From assembly GCF_020616555.1 (NCBI RefSeq), contig NZ_CP085173.1:8820001-8884000 (forward strand): DNA of 64,000 nt. The letters are read 5' to 3'. Position 1 is the first letter of the stretch, and each line of letters opens with the position of its first letter. The translations under genes and the position numbers were made by a program. Positions 1 to 10,873 of the stretch are shown one piece after another. The notes below the pieces were generated by a model. It saw nothing but the letters and a program-made list of their open reading frames with translations, ran no database searches and was not told the DNA's origin. The DNA comes from Streptomyces longhuiensis. GTDB lineage: Bacteria; Actinomycetota; Actinomycetes; Streptomycetales; Streptomycetaceae.

Positions 1-155
1 AGGGCTGGGAGATCAAGGAGCGGCTCGACCACGAGGTGGACGTCGTGGTCGACTCCGGCGACTGCGGCACCGAGCCGACCACGGTCATCGACTTCTCCGG
101 CGGCGAGACGGAGATCGTACGACGCGGGGCGGGCGACGCTTCGCGGTTCGAGTAG
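1..155 (+). CDS. TsaC/YrdC/Sua5-type protein, C-terminal fragment
   Basis: The reading frame is open from the window edge and stops at 153-155. It encodes about 50 residues beginning GWEIKERLDHEVDVVVDSG, followed by an S/T-V-I-D-like stretch (TTVIDFSGG) and a terminal VRRGAG. This resembles the end of the YrdC/Sua5 family (L-threonylcarbamoyladenylate synthase, tRNA t6A pathway), where 'GDEVDLILDGG...STVVDL...VLREG' is typical. The catalytic N-terminal part lies outside the window, so the assignment rests on this tail only. The gene converges on the epoxide hydrolase gene 16 bp away. Confidence 0.7.
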   Translation, partial: GWEIKERLDHEVDVVVDSGDCGTEPTTVIDFSGGETEIVRRGAGDASRFE

Positions 156-171
156 CGCACACAGACCCCGC

Positions 172-1407
172 TCAGCGCCGCCCGCGGAACGTGCGGCGCA
201 GGTCGTCGACCCAGGCGTCGGGGACCTCCCACGGGATGAAGTGTCCTCCTGCGTCATGGGCGTTGACGTTGACGTGGTGATACCAGTCGGCTCGGTCGCT
301 CGCGAGCCAGTCGGCGACGCGCTGCTGCGCCGTCGTGACGCCGGGCGGGTTCTCGTACCCGACGAGGGTGAGTCCGGTGGGTGCCTCGACCACGGGCGTA
401 CGGGTGTGGGCGGGCGTCCACGGGTAGCGGTTGGCGTTCGCGTAGTACCGCGTCGACGTGCCGATCGTGTTGCCGGCCCAGAAGATCGTGGCGTGGGTGA
501 GGAGATCGTCCTTCGTGAAGACGGTCTCGATGTCGCCGTGGTGGTCGCTCCAGTTGACCCAGCGCTCCAGCACCCAGGCGAGCAGGCCGACGGGGGAGTC
601 GCTCAGGCCGTGGGCGAGCGTGCTGGAGTCGAGGACGTGGACGGCGAGGTGGGAGGCGAAGCGCCGGTCGAGGGCCAGGATCCGGGCGCGGATGTCGTCG
701 GGCAGTCCCTCGGGGACGGGCCGGCCGCCACTGAAGTCCCATGCGCGGTCGCCGGTGAAGAAGTCGAGTTTCAGGCCCGATCCGATGTGGATGCCCAGGA
801 GTTCGTCCGCGTACTTGTGGCCCAGCTGACCGGTGACCAGGGCACCGATGTCGCACCCTCCGGCGGCGTACCGGGTGTGGCCGAGGGTGTCGGTCATGAG
901 GGTGTGCCAGAGGTCGGCGACCTTCCAGAAGTTCATGTCGGGGTGGTCGCGCAGGGGCGCCGAGAAGCCGAACCCGGGCAGGGACGGGACGATGACGTCG
1001 AACGCGTCGGCCGGGTCCCCGCCGAAGGCCGCGGGGTCGGCGAGCGGGTCGACGACCTTGGACCAGTGCCAGAACGTCCAGGGCCAGCCGTGGGTGAGGA
1101 TCAGCGGGGTGGGGTTCGGGCCGGCCCCGGGCCTGCGCATGAAGTGCACCGGGACACCGTCCACGCGCACCTGGTAGTGCTCGTAGGCGTTGATCGCGGC
1201 TTCGGCCCTGCGCCAGTCGTAGCTGTGGAGCCAGTACTCGGCCAGCTCCTGGAGGTAGCCGCGGTCGACTCCGTAGAACCAGTCGCCGTTCCCGACGTCG
1301 TCCGCCCAGCGCGTCATGCCGAGGCGCCGGCGCAGGTCCTCCAGGACGGCGTCGGACACGTGGACGGGCGTGGGATCCAGAGGGAAGCGCGGTGTTCCGA
1401 CGGCCAC
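172..1407 (-). CDS. Epoxide hydrolase (EHN N-terminal domain, alpha/beta hydrolase)
   Basis: 411 residues. The first ~110 residues match the epoxide hydrolase N-terminal region (FPLDPTPVHVSDAVLEDLRRRL, W/YW-rich linker), followed by an alpha/beta-hydrolase core. HGWPW near residue 105 is the oxyanion-hole HGWP motif, and GGCDIGA near 184 carries the expected nucleophilic Asp; a late acidic residue and the His in DAGGHFIPWE complete the triad. Microsomal-type epoxide hydrolases open epoxides to diols. No signal peptide is visible, so it is probably cytosolic. It starts only 10 bp after the M1 peptidase stop, so it is probably the last gene of a Pls-M1-hydrolase transcription unit. The physiological substrate cannot be read from sequence. 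Confidence 0.88.
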   Translation of the reverse strand: MAVGTPRFPLDPTPVHVSDAVLEDLRRRLGMTRWADDVGNGDWFYGVDRGYLQELAEYWLHSYDWRRAEAAINAYEHYQVRVDGVPVHFMRRPGAGPNPTPLILTHGWPWTFWHWSKVVDPLADPAAFGGDPADAFDVIVPSLPGFGFSAPLRDHPDMNFWKVADLWHTLMTDTLGHTRYAAGGCDIGALVTGQLGHKYADELLGIHIGSGLKLDFFTGDRAWDFSGGRPVPEGLPDDIRARILALDRRFASHLAVHVLDSSTLAHGLSDSPVGLLAWVLERWVNWSDHHGDIETVFTKDDLLTHATIFWAGNTIGTSTRYYANANRYPWTPAHTRTPVVEAPTGLTLVGYENPPGVTTAQQRVADWLASDRADWYHHVNVNAHDAGGHFIPWEVPDAWVDDLRRTFRGRR

Positions 1408-1417
1408 GGGGGAATCC

Positions 1418-2755
1418 TTACCGGTAGGGGACGAGAGGTGCCGGCAGCGGCGGAAGCGGCCTGCGGCGCAGCCACGCCGTCAAGAGGTCGCCGACCGGCG
1501 CCGCCGCGTACCGGGCGACATGCGCCGTGAACGCCTCGGTGCTCACCACGCCGTGCCGGTGCGCCGAGACCCAGTCGCGCACCATGCGGAAGAACGGCTC
1601 GTCGCCCAGCGCGCAGCGGATCGCGTGCACGGTGAGCCCGCCGCGCTCGTAGACCTGGTCGTCGAACAGGGACTTGCGGCCCGGGTCGGCAAGGAGCAGG
1701 TCCTGCGGCAGCGTGGACAGCTCCCGGTGTGCGGCGGCGGCCAGTTCCTGCGTGCTGCGGCCGCCCGTGCGCTCCGACCACAGCCACTCCGCGTACTTGG
1801 CGAAGCCCTCGTTCAGCCAGATGTCCCGCCAGTCGGCGATGGTGAGGCTGTTGCCGAACCACTGATGGGCGAGCTCGTGCGCGACGAGCCGCTCCCAGCC
1901 CCGCGCGCCGTCCACGTGGTTCGCGCCGAACAGGGAGAGTCCCTGTGCCTCGACCGGGACGTCGAAGTCCTCGTCGGCCACCACGACGGCGTACTCACCG
2001 AAGGGATAGGGCCCGAAGAGCTCCTCGAAGAGCCGCATCATCTCGGGCTGCCGGGCGAAGTCCCGTGAGAACTCCGGCAGCAGACGCACGGGCACGTACG
2101 CGCTCTGCGGCACACCGCCGAGCCCCGGATCGCCCAGCAGGACCGACTGGTACATGCCGATCGAGAGGCCCACGAGATAGCTCGGCGTCGGTGCCTGCTG
2201 CTCGTACACCCAGGTCGTCGTCGACGACTTCGTCGTGCGCGTGAGCAGGCGCCCGCCGACGACCACGGTGTACGGCGAGGGGACCGTGAGGGAGATCTGG
2301 TAGGCGGCCTTGTCGTCGGGCCGGTCGTTGCACGGGAACCAGGACGGCGCTCCGACGGGCTGGCTCGCGACGACCGCGCCGTCGGACAGCTCCTCCCAGC
2401 CGAGCCCGCCCCAGGGGCTGTTGACCGGCTTCGGATTGCCCGACCAGTGCACCTCCACCGTGAACGCGGCGCCGGCCCGCAGCGGCTTCGCGGGCCGGAT
2501 CCGCAGCTTGCCGCCCCGGTGCGTGTAGCGCGGCTGCCGGCCGTCGACGAGCACCTTGCCGAGCCGGAAGGCCGCGAGGTTGAGATGGAACTCGGTCAGC
2601 GGGGCCCGGCCCGCTATGGCGCTGATACGGGCGTTCCCCGCGAGGCGGTTGGGGCCGGGGCGGTAGTCGAGGGACAGCTCGTAGCGGTGCACCCGGTAGC
2701 GGGGGTCGCCGTGGCCGGGGAAGTACGGCTCCGAAGCCGCTGTCTGGCCGCTCAC
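1418..2755 (-). CDS. M1 family metallopeptidase
   Basis: About 445 residues from the GTG at 2755, which has a GGGAG element about 11 bp upstream; an in-frame ATG at 2824 is an alternative giving 468 residues. The zinc site is clear: HELAHQWFG with a downstream NEGFAKYAEWLW (HExxH-x18-E, M1/gluzincin). The N-terminal half is the beta-sandwich typical of the family. It is shorter than PepN-type aminopeptidases (~850 aa) and has no obvious signal peptide. It lies directly downstream of the Pls/PosA-type synthetase in the same orientation. M1-family enzymes are known as epsilon-poly-lysine-degrading aminopeptidases in poly-lysine producers, so a role in trimming the synthetase product or giving self-protection is a reasonable inference. 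Confidence 0.9.
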   Translation of the reverse strand: MSGQTAASEPYFPGHGDPRYRVHRYELSLDYRPGPNRLAGNARISAIAGRAPLTEFHLNLAAFRLGKVLVDGRQPRYTHRGGKLRIRPAKPLRAGAAFTVEVHWSGNPKPVNSPWGGLGWEELSDGAVVASQPVGAPSWFPCNDRPDDKAAYQISLTVPSPYTVVVGGRLLTRTTKSSTTTWVYEQQAPTPSYLVGLSIGMYQSVLLGDPGLGGVPQSAYVPVRLLPEFSRDFARQPEMMRLFEELFGPYPFGEYAVVVADEDFDVPVEAQGLSLFGANHVDGARGWERLVAHELAHQWFGNSLTIADWRDIWLNEGFAKYAEWLWSERTGGRSTQELAAAAHRELSTLPQDLLLADPGRKSLFDDQVYERGGLTVHAIRCALGDEPFFRMVRDWVSAHRHGVVSTEAFTAHVARYAAAPVGDLLTAWLRRRPLPPLPAPLVPYR

Positions 2756-2860
2756 TGCAGTGTCCACTCCCTGCGCCGTACTCAACGTGTCTGTGTGGTG
2801 CCCCCCACCCCGTGCCGTACGCATCGAAGCCCTGACCGACCTTAAGGTGTGCCCGCCCTT

Positions 2861-5800
2861 CTAGGACCGCCACGCCTCGATCGGATTGCCCAGCCAGCGT
2901 GTGTCGTCGGGTACGGACTCCGCGGCCATGACCAGGGACGCGGGGCCCAGAGTGGCGCGAGCGCCGACCGTACTGCCCGGCAGGACGATTCCGCCAGGGC
3001 CCACCGTCGAACCCCCGCCGAGCGTCACCTTGTCCATCCGCAGGATCCGGTCGTGGAAGAGGTGTGTCTGCAGTACGCAGCCACGGTTCACGCTGACCGC
3101 GCTGCCGAGCGTCACGAGGTCCGTCTCCGGCAGCCAGTAACTCTCGCACCACACGCCCCGGCCGACGCGTGCCCCCAGGCCGCGCAGCCACAGCGTCATG
3201 AGCGGGGTGCCCGGCACCGCGCCGATCAGCCACGGCACGGCGACCACCTCGACGAACGTGTCGGCGAGCTCGTCGCGCCAGACGAAGCCGCTCCACAGCG
3301 GGTGCTCACCGGCCCTGTGCCGGCCGACCAGAAGCCACTTCGCGGCGACCGCGGACAACGCGCCCACGGCGCCCGCGCCGAGGAGCACCGCCCCGGACAG
3401 CGCGGCGGCACCCCACCGGCCCGCGCCCGCCTGCCCGGCGAGCGCGCACAGCGCCGCTCCCGTCAGCACGGCGAGCGCCGCCGAGCAGAAGACGGGCACG
3501 AGCCGGAACAGCTCCACCGCGCCGCGCGCCCACAGCAGCCGCGTCGGCGGGTCGTACGTGCGGGAGTGGTCGCCGCCCTCGGGAGCGCGCGGCAGCTTCA
3601 TCGGCGGCAGCCCCAGATACGAGGTGCCCTTCTTGGCCTTCTTCGGGGTGGCCGACAGGACACCGACCAGACCTCCGTCGGGGACGCTGCGTCCCGGCCC
3701 GGTCATGCCGGAGTTGCCGAGGAACGCCCGGCGGCCGATCGCCGCCCGCCCGATGCGGACCCAGCCCCCGCCGAGTTCGTAAGGAGCCGTCAGGGTGTCG
3801 TCGGCGAGGAACGCCCCGTCGCCGACCGTGGTCAGGCTCGGCAGGGCGAGGACCGTGGAGACCTCCGCGCGACGGCCGATCTTCATGCCGAGCAGCCGCA
3901 GCCACAGCGGCGTCACGAGTCCCGCGTACAGCGGGAACAGCGTCTGCCGGGCCGCGTCCATCAGCTGCGTGATCGTCCAGGCCTGCCAGCCGGTGCGGCT
4001 GTGCGTCGGATGCAGGCCCGGCCGCAGCCCGAGGCTCAGCAGCCGCACGGCGCCCACCAGCAGCAGCGCGTAGGCGCATCCGAAGGCCAGTGCGGCGGGC
4101 ACCACCGCGACCAGGGCGCCGCGCAGTGCCTCGCCGAGACCCGCGTCCGCGGGCACGAAGCGAAGCGCCACCGCGAGCGCGGGCACGGCCGCGAGCGCCG
4201 GCAGCGCGGAGAGGGCGAGCCCCGACGCGCCGTACATCAGCCGCCACCCGTACGAGCGCTTCGGCCGCTGTTTCGGCCAGTCCCGTTTGGCCTTGCCCAG
4301 TTTCACGGCGGGGGAGCCGGCCCAGCGCTGGCCGGTCGGGATCTGGCCGGTCACCGCGGATCCGGGAGCCACCTCGGCCTTCTTGCCGACGCGCGCACCG
4401 GGGAACAGCAGGCTGCGGGTGCCGACGACCGCTCCGCCGCCGACCTTGACGGCACCGATCACCAGACGGTCGCCGTCGAGCCAGTGCCCGGAGAGGTCCA
4501 CGTCGGCCTCGACGGCGCAGCCGCGGCCCAGTTTGAGCATGCCGGTCACCGGCGGGAGCGAGTGCAGGTCCACTTCGGCGCCGATCCGGGCGCCGAGGGC
4601 GCGCGCGTACCGCAGCAGCCACGAGCCGGTCAGCGAGGTCGCGCCGCTGTACTCGGCGAGCCGCTCAGCCGTCCACAGCCGCAGATGGACGTGGCCGCCG
4701 CGCGGATACGTGCCCGGCCCGACGCCTCGCAGCAGCAGCCGCGCGCCTCCCGCGGCGAGCGCGAGCCGCCCCGCCGGGCTGAACAGCATCGCCGCCCCCG
4801 CGGCCACCCACCACCAGGACACGGCGGGAGCCCAGGCATAGGACCCGAACCAGTGCAGGACGTTGCCGAGCGCGGCCAGAGCCACGCACCACCGCAGCCC
4901 GACGAGCGTGAACAGCGGGAGAAGGAGCAGGAGTTGAAGGACCTGAGCGCGCACCGGCACGGCTCCGACGTCTCGGTGCGCCTCCGTGCCCTGCGCGGAC
5001 TCCTCCAGATGGCGCGCGAGCTTGCGCAGCGTCGGGTGCTGGTAGATGTCGAGGACGGCGGCGCTGGGATAGCGGGTGCGCAGCCGGGTGGTCAGCTGGG
5101 CGGCCGCCAGACTGGAGCCGCCGATCGCGAAGAAGTCGTCCTTGGCGCCGGTCACGGACACCCCGAGCGTGTGCGCCCACTGTTCGGCGAGCCACGCCTC
5201 CGTGCCGTAGAGCTGCTCGGTGGGCCCGGTGGAGGTCTCCAGGTCGGGCAGCGGCCAGGGCAGGGCGGCGCGGTCCACCTTGCCGGACGTGCGGGTGGGC
5301 AGGCTCTCGACGGGGGCGAGGAGCGGCACCAGGGCGGCGGGCAGCGCGGCTCGCAGGCGTTCCACGGCTTCGGCGCGGTCCCAGCCGTCCTGCGCGACGA
5401 CGTAGCCGACGAGCAGTTGGTTGCCGCTGCGCGCCGTGCGTACGGCGGCGGCCGCCCCGGCGACGCCGGGCAGCGCCTGCAGAGCCGCGTCGACCTCGCC
5501 GAGCTCGATACGGCGCCCACCGAGCTTGATCTGCTCGTCCCCGCGCCCCAGGAACACGAGGCCTTCCGGGTCCGCCTTGACGAGGTCGCCGCTGCGGTAG
5601 GCGCGTTCCCAGCCGACGGAGGGCAGCGGCGCGTACTTCTCGGCGTCCTTGGCGGGGTCGAGATAGCGCGCCAGGCCCACGCCGCCGATGACGAGTTCGC
5701 CGGTGGCACCGAGCGCGACGGGGTCGCCGGCCTCGTCGACGACGGCCAACTCCCAGCCGTCCAGCGGCAGTCCGATCCTGACGGGCTCCTCGCCGGTCAT

Positions 5801-6931
5801 CAGGCACGCGCAGGCCACGACCGTGGCCTCCGTGGGGCCGTACGTGTTCCACACCTCGCGGCCCTCGGTGACCAGGCGCTGCGCCAGCTCGGGCGGGCAG
5901 GCCTCGCCACCGAAGATCAGAAGACGTACGTCGTCGAGGACTTGGGGCTCCCACAGTGCGGCGAGCGTGGGCACCGTGGACACGACGCTGATGTCCTGCT
6001 CGACGAGCCAGGGCCCGAGGTCGGCGCCGCTGCGGACGCGGGAGCGCGGCACCGGCACCAGGCAGGCGCCGTTGCGCCAGGCCAGCCACATCTCCTCGCA
6101 CGACGCGTCGAAGGCCACGGACAGGCCGGCCATCACGCGGTCGCCGGGCCCGATCGGCTCGTCGGTGAGGAACAGCGCGGCCTCGGCGTCGACGAAGGCG
6201 GCGGCGCTGCGGTGCGAGACCGCGACGCCCTTGGGCTTCCCGGTGGAGCCGGACGTGAAGATGATCCAGGCGTCGTCGTCGGTGCCGGGCAGGCAGTCGG
6301 CGGTTCCCCGGGGAGCCCTGGCGCCGCCCTCCTCCTTGCCGTCGGGTCCCCACGCGGTCAGGTCGTGGCCGGCGCCGATGACGGAGCGGACCCCGGCTTC
6401 GCCGAACACCAACTCGGCCCGTTCGTCAGGGTCTTCGGCGTCCACGGGGACGTAGGCCGCGCCGACGGCGAGCACCGACAGGATCGCGACGTAGAGATCG
6501 TTGGTCCCGGACGGGACACGGACCCCGACCCGGTCCCCCCTGCGGACCCCGGCCAAGGCGAGCCGCACCCGCAGGTTCTCCACCTCGTCGGCGAGCGCGC
6601 GGTACGTGAGCTGCTTCGCCCCGTCGTCCAGGGCCACTTCGTCGCGGTGGTCGCGCACGGACGCGCCGAAGATGTTCATCAGGGTGCGGGGAGGGGCGGC
6701 AGGGCCCGCGGTGAACAGGGCCGTGCCGCTGCGGGCCGCGACGGCGCTGTTCTCGAAGCACCCCGCGTCGGGGGTCGTGACGGTCAGGTCCAGCGGTTCG
6801 GTCAGGTCCACGGGTTCGGCCGGCGGCGTTCCGCGCTCGACGGCGACGCCCGCCGTGGCGTCGAGTGCCACCGTGCCGGGCAGCGGTTCGTCCAGCGGGG
6901 GGACGTCGCTGCCGTTGTCTGAGGTCGTCAT
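2861..6931 (-). CDS. Pls/PosA family NRPS-like poly-amino-acid synthetase
   Basis: 1356 residues. An adenylation domain spans about 85-560, with FTSGSTGKPKG (~225), NTYGPTEATVVA (~363), YRSGDL (~445) and a terminal TSGKVDR lysine motif (~549). A thiolation domain follows at ~575-645 with DDFFAIGGSS carrying the phosphopantetheine Ser. From ~665 to the end come hydrophobic helices interleaved with three soluble blocks rich in left-handed-beta-helix (hexapeptide) character. This is the architecture of epsilon-poly-L-lysine synthetase (A-T-TM-C1-TM-C2-TM-C3, ~1319 aa). Such enzymes iteratively join one activated amino acid at the membrane without a classical condensation or thioesterase domain. 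The monomer cannot be assigned: the pocket-lining region starts AFDASCEEMW. It is followed by an M1 peptidase gene and diverges from the cholesterol oxidase gene. Confidence 0.93.
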   Translation of the reverse strand: MTTSDNGSDVPPLDEPLPGTVALDATAGVAVERGTPPAEPVDLTEPLDLTVTTPDAGCFENSAVAARSGTALFTAGPAAPPRTLMNIFGASVRDHRDEVALDDGAKQLTYRALADEVENLRVRLALAGVRRGDRVGVRVPSGTNDLYVAILSVLAVGAAYVPVDAEDPDERAELVFGEAGVRSVIGAGHDLTAWGPDGKEEGGARAPRGTADCLPGTDDDAWIIFTSGSTGKPKGVAVSHRSAAAFVDAEAALFLTDEPIGPGDRVMAGLSVAFDASCEEMWLAWRNGACLVPVPRSRVRSGADLGPWLVEQDISVVSTVPTLAALWEPQVLDDVRLLIFGGEACPPELAQRLVTEGREVWNTYGPTEATVVACACLMTGEEPVRIGLPLDGWELAVVDEAGDPVALGATGELVIGGVGLARYLDPAKDAEKYAPLPSVGWERAYRSGDLVKADPEGLVFLGRGDEQIKLGGRRIELGEVDAALQALPGVAGAAAAVRTARSGNQLLVGYVVAQDGWDRAEAVERLRAALPAALVPLLAPVESLPTRTSGKVDRAALPWPLPDLETSTGPTEQLYGTEAWLAEQWAHTLGVSVTGAKDDFFAIGGSSLAAAQLTTRLRTRYPSAAVLDIYQHPTLRKLARHLEESAQGTEAHRDVGAVPVRAQVLQLLLLLPLFTLVGLRWCVALAALGNVLHWFGSYAWAPAVSWWWVAAGAAMLFSPAGRLALAAGGARLLLRGVGPGTYPRGGHVHLRLWTAERLAEYSGATSLTGSWLLRYARALGARIGAEVDLHSLPPVTGMLKLGRGCAVEADVDLSGHWLDGDRLVIGAVKVGGGAVVGTRSLLFPGARVGKKAEVAPGSAVTGQIPTGQRWAGSPAVKLGKAKRDWPKQRPKRSYGWRLMYGASGLALSALPALAAVPALAVALRFVPADAGLGEALRGALVAVVPAALAFGCAYALLLVGAVRLLSLGLRPGLHPTHSRTGWQAWTITQLMDAARQTLFPLYAGLVTPLWLRLLGMKIGRRAEVSTVLALPSLTTVGDGAFLADDTLTAPYELGGGWVRIGRAAIGRRAFLGNSGMTGPGRSVPDGGLVGVLSATPKKAKKGTSYLGLPPMKLPRAPEGGDHSRTYDPPTRLLWARGAVELFRLVPVFCSAALAVLTGAALCALAGQAGAGRWGAAALSGAVLLGAGAVGALSAVAAKWLLVGRHRAGEHPLWSGFVWRDELADTFVEVVAVPWLIGAVPGTPLMTLWLRGLGARVGRGVWCESYWLPETDLVTLGSAVSVNRGCVLQTHLFHDRILRMDKVTLGGGSTVGPGGIVLPGSTVGARATLGPASLVMAAESVPDDTRWLGNPIEAWRS

Positions 6932-8956
<2,025 letters not shown>

Positions 8957-8967
<11 letters not shown>

Positions 8968-10189
8968 GGCTTCCTGCTGGGATTCCGTGGCTTCCTGTTT
9001 CTTCGCGCTGTGCCAGAACGGGTTCTGGTCTTACCTTCGCTCCGCAGGCCGATGCCGCCAGTCCGGCGGCCTGTTTCACATTCTTGGCGGCGTTGACATC
9101 CCGGTCATGCCGGGTGCCGCAGACGGGGCAGGTCCACTCGCGTACGTGCAAGGGTTTGGGGCCGTCGTGGTGTCCGCAGGTCGAGCACACCTGGCTGGTG
9201 GGCTCGAACCGGTTGATCTTGATGAGGGTCCGCCCGTAGCGAGCCGCTTTGTAGGCGAGCATGGTCACGAACTGTGACCAGCCCGCGTCATGGACGGACT
9301 TGGCCAGTTTGGTGCGCGCGAGGCCCTTGACCGGCAGGTCTTCCACGGCGATCGCTTGGTTCTCGCGGATCAACCGGGTGGAGAGCTGGTGGTGGAACTC
9401 CTTGCGCGCATCGGCGACCTGCGCATGCGCGCGGGCAACCTTGAGCCGGGCCTTGGCCCGGTTCTTCGAGCCCTTCCGTTTGCGGGACAGCTCCCGCTGG
9501 GTTTTCTTGAGTTTCTTCTCCGCCCGGCGCAGAAACCGCGGGGAGTCGATTTTCGTGCCGTCGGACAGCACCGCGAAGTGGGTCAGGCCCAGGTCGATGC
9601 CGATGGCCTGGTCGGTGGCGGGCATCCGCGCGGCGTCGGCGGCCGGGTCGGTGTCGATGACAAAGCTTGCGAAGTACCGGCCCGCCGAGTCTTTGATCAC
9701 GGTGACCGAGGACGGCACCACGGGTAGGGTGCGTGACCACTTCACCCGCACCTCGCCGATCTTCGGCAGGTTCAGCCGGCCGGTTGGGGTGATGGACCAG
9801 CGGGCGTTGGCAGTGAACCGGATCGACTGCCTCGAGTCCTTGCGCGACTTGAACCGCGGCGCACCCACCCTCGCGCCCTTACGTTCACCCTTGAGGGAGG
9901 CGAAGAACGCCCGGTAGGCGGCCTCCACATCCCGCAGGGACTGCTGGAGCACCACCGAGGACACCTCGCCCAGCCAAGACCGCTCCACGGTCCGCTTGGC
10001 GCGGGTGACCAGAGTCCGGGACAGCTCGGCGGCCTTCGGGTAGGGCAGACCCGCCGCGTGGGCGTCCTTCCGGGCGCGTACCGCGTCGTTGAATACGACC
10101 CGCGCGCACCCGAACGCCCGGCCCAACGCGAGGCGTTGACCCAGTTCCGGGTAGAGCCGGAACGCGTACCGCAGCTGCATGAACGCCAC
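8957..10189 (-). mobile_element. tnpB: TnpB of an IS200/IS605-type (IS1341-like, tnpA-less) element
   Basis: 410 residues. An N-terminal helix-turn-helix/wedge region (MQLRYAFRLYPELGQRLALG) is followed by an OrfB_IS605-type core. RuvC-like catalytic residues are recognisable: Asp in IGIDLGLTHFAVL (~195), Glu in IAVEDLPVKGL (~290) and Asp in HDRDVNAAKN (~373). A four-Cys zinc ribbon (CSTCGHHDG ... CPVCG) lies between the last two. TnpB is an RNA-guided nuclease that promotes retention of its transposon. No tnpA is adjacent, so mobility would need a transposase in trans. The element lies tail-first against choA. All RuvC residues look intact, so it is probably active. The left end was not located. 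Confidence 0.93.
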
Positions 10190-10393
10190 CCTAGGTGCGC
10201 CCTCCCGGGCACCGTCCCAGAAGATCGAAACTGTTCACGATCGCCCTCCCGTTTGACGCTCGCGCTCAGGTTCGGCCCATCGTGCCCGCCGGTGATCGTT
10301 GGACGCGTGGGACGAGCCGTGATGCTCTGCACCGGCAGTCCGAGGTCCACACCTCCCTGCTCCGCAGGGAGCGTCGCGATCGCCAGATGCGCC
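10190..10393. other. Noncoding gap, expected to hold the tnpB element's left end
   Basis: 204 bp between the tnpB start and the stop of the AhpD-like gene. No convincing gene is seen. The left end of the element and the lost 3' end of choA should lie here, but no clear TCAA/TTAC-type junction could be placed by eye. Confidence 0.4.
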
Positions 10394-10873
10394 TCAGCCC
10401 GTGGGCAGGACGCACACCGTGTCGAGCCCCAGCACGTGGTTGAGCCGGCCGAACGCCAGCCAGGAGCCGATGCTCATGCTCAGCTCCACGATCTCGACCT
10501 GGCTGTACAGGGCGGTCATCCGGGACCAGAACTCCTCGTCCAGGCCGTGGTGGTCGAGCGCGTACCGCTCGGCGTACTCGGCCGCGAGACGGGTCCGGTC
10601 GTCGAAGGCGTCGCTGGTACGCCACTCGGTCACCGAGTCGGCGAAGGACTCCTCGACCTTCTCCCCGTCCCGGTCGGTACGCCAGTCCAGGCAGAACCGG
10701 CACCCGTTGATCTGCGCGATACGCAGCCGCGCCGCCTCGAACTCCCTCAGGCCCAGCGTCGTATGGGCGTACACGGACAGCGAGAAGTTGGCGGCCGCCA
10801 TGCCGATCCCGGGGACCATGTCCCCCCAGACGTAGCCGATCGGTTCCTGTCCCTCGGGGATGTCGATGATCAT
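10394..10873 (-). CDS. AhpD-like carboxymuconolactone decarboxylase family protein
   Basis: 159 residues, all helical by composition. INGCRFCLDWRTDRDG near residue 55 contains the CxxC of alkylhydroperoxidase AhpD-type proteins followed by the expected acidic/His neighbourhood. Such proteins reduce peroxides using the CxxC pair; many paralogues have unknown substrates. Its ATG overlaps the stop of the upstream reductase gene (TGATG at 10871-10875), so the two are translationally coupled and probably work in one pathway. The assignment to the family is firm; the reaction is not known. Confidence 0.85.
   Translation of the reverse strand: MIIDIPEGQEPIGYVWGDMVPGIGMAAANFSLSVYAHTTLGLREFEAARLRIAQINGCRFCLDWRTDRDGEKVEESFADSVTEWRTSDAFDDRTRLAAEYAERYALDHHGLDEEFWSRMTALYSQVEIVELSMSIGSWLAFGRLNHVLGLDTVCVLPTG

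Noticed and set aside
2849..6922. Very long open frame antisense to the Pls-like synthetase
   Set aside because: It mirrors the synthetase codon structure; its translation is Arg/Gly/Pro/His-rich and repetitive without motifs. Typical shadow in high-GC DNA.
10190..10393. Left end of the tnpB element and the lost choA tail
   Set aside because: Looked for GTAA/TCAA-type junctions and continuation of choA; none convincing, so no coordinates are given.
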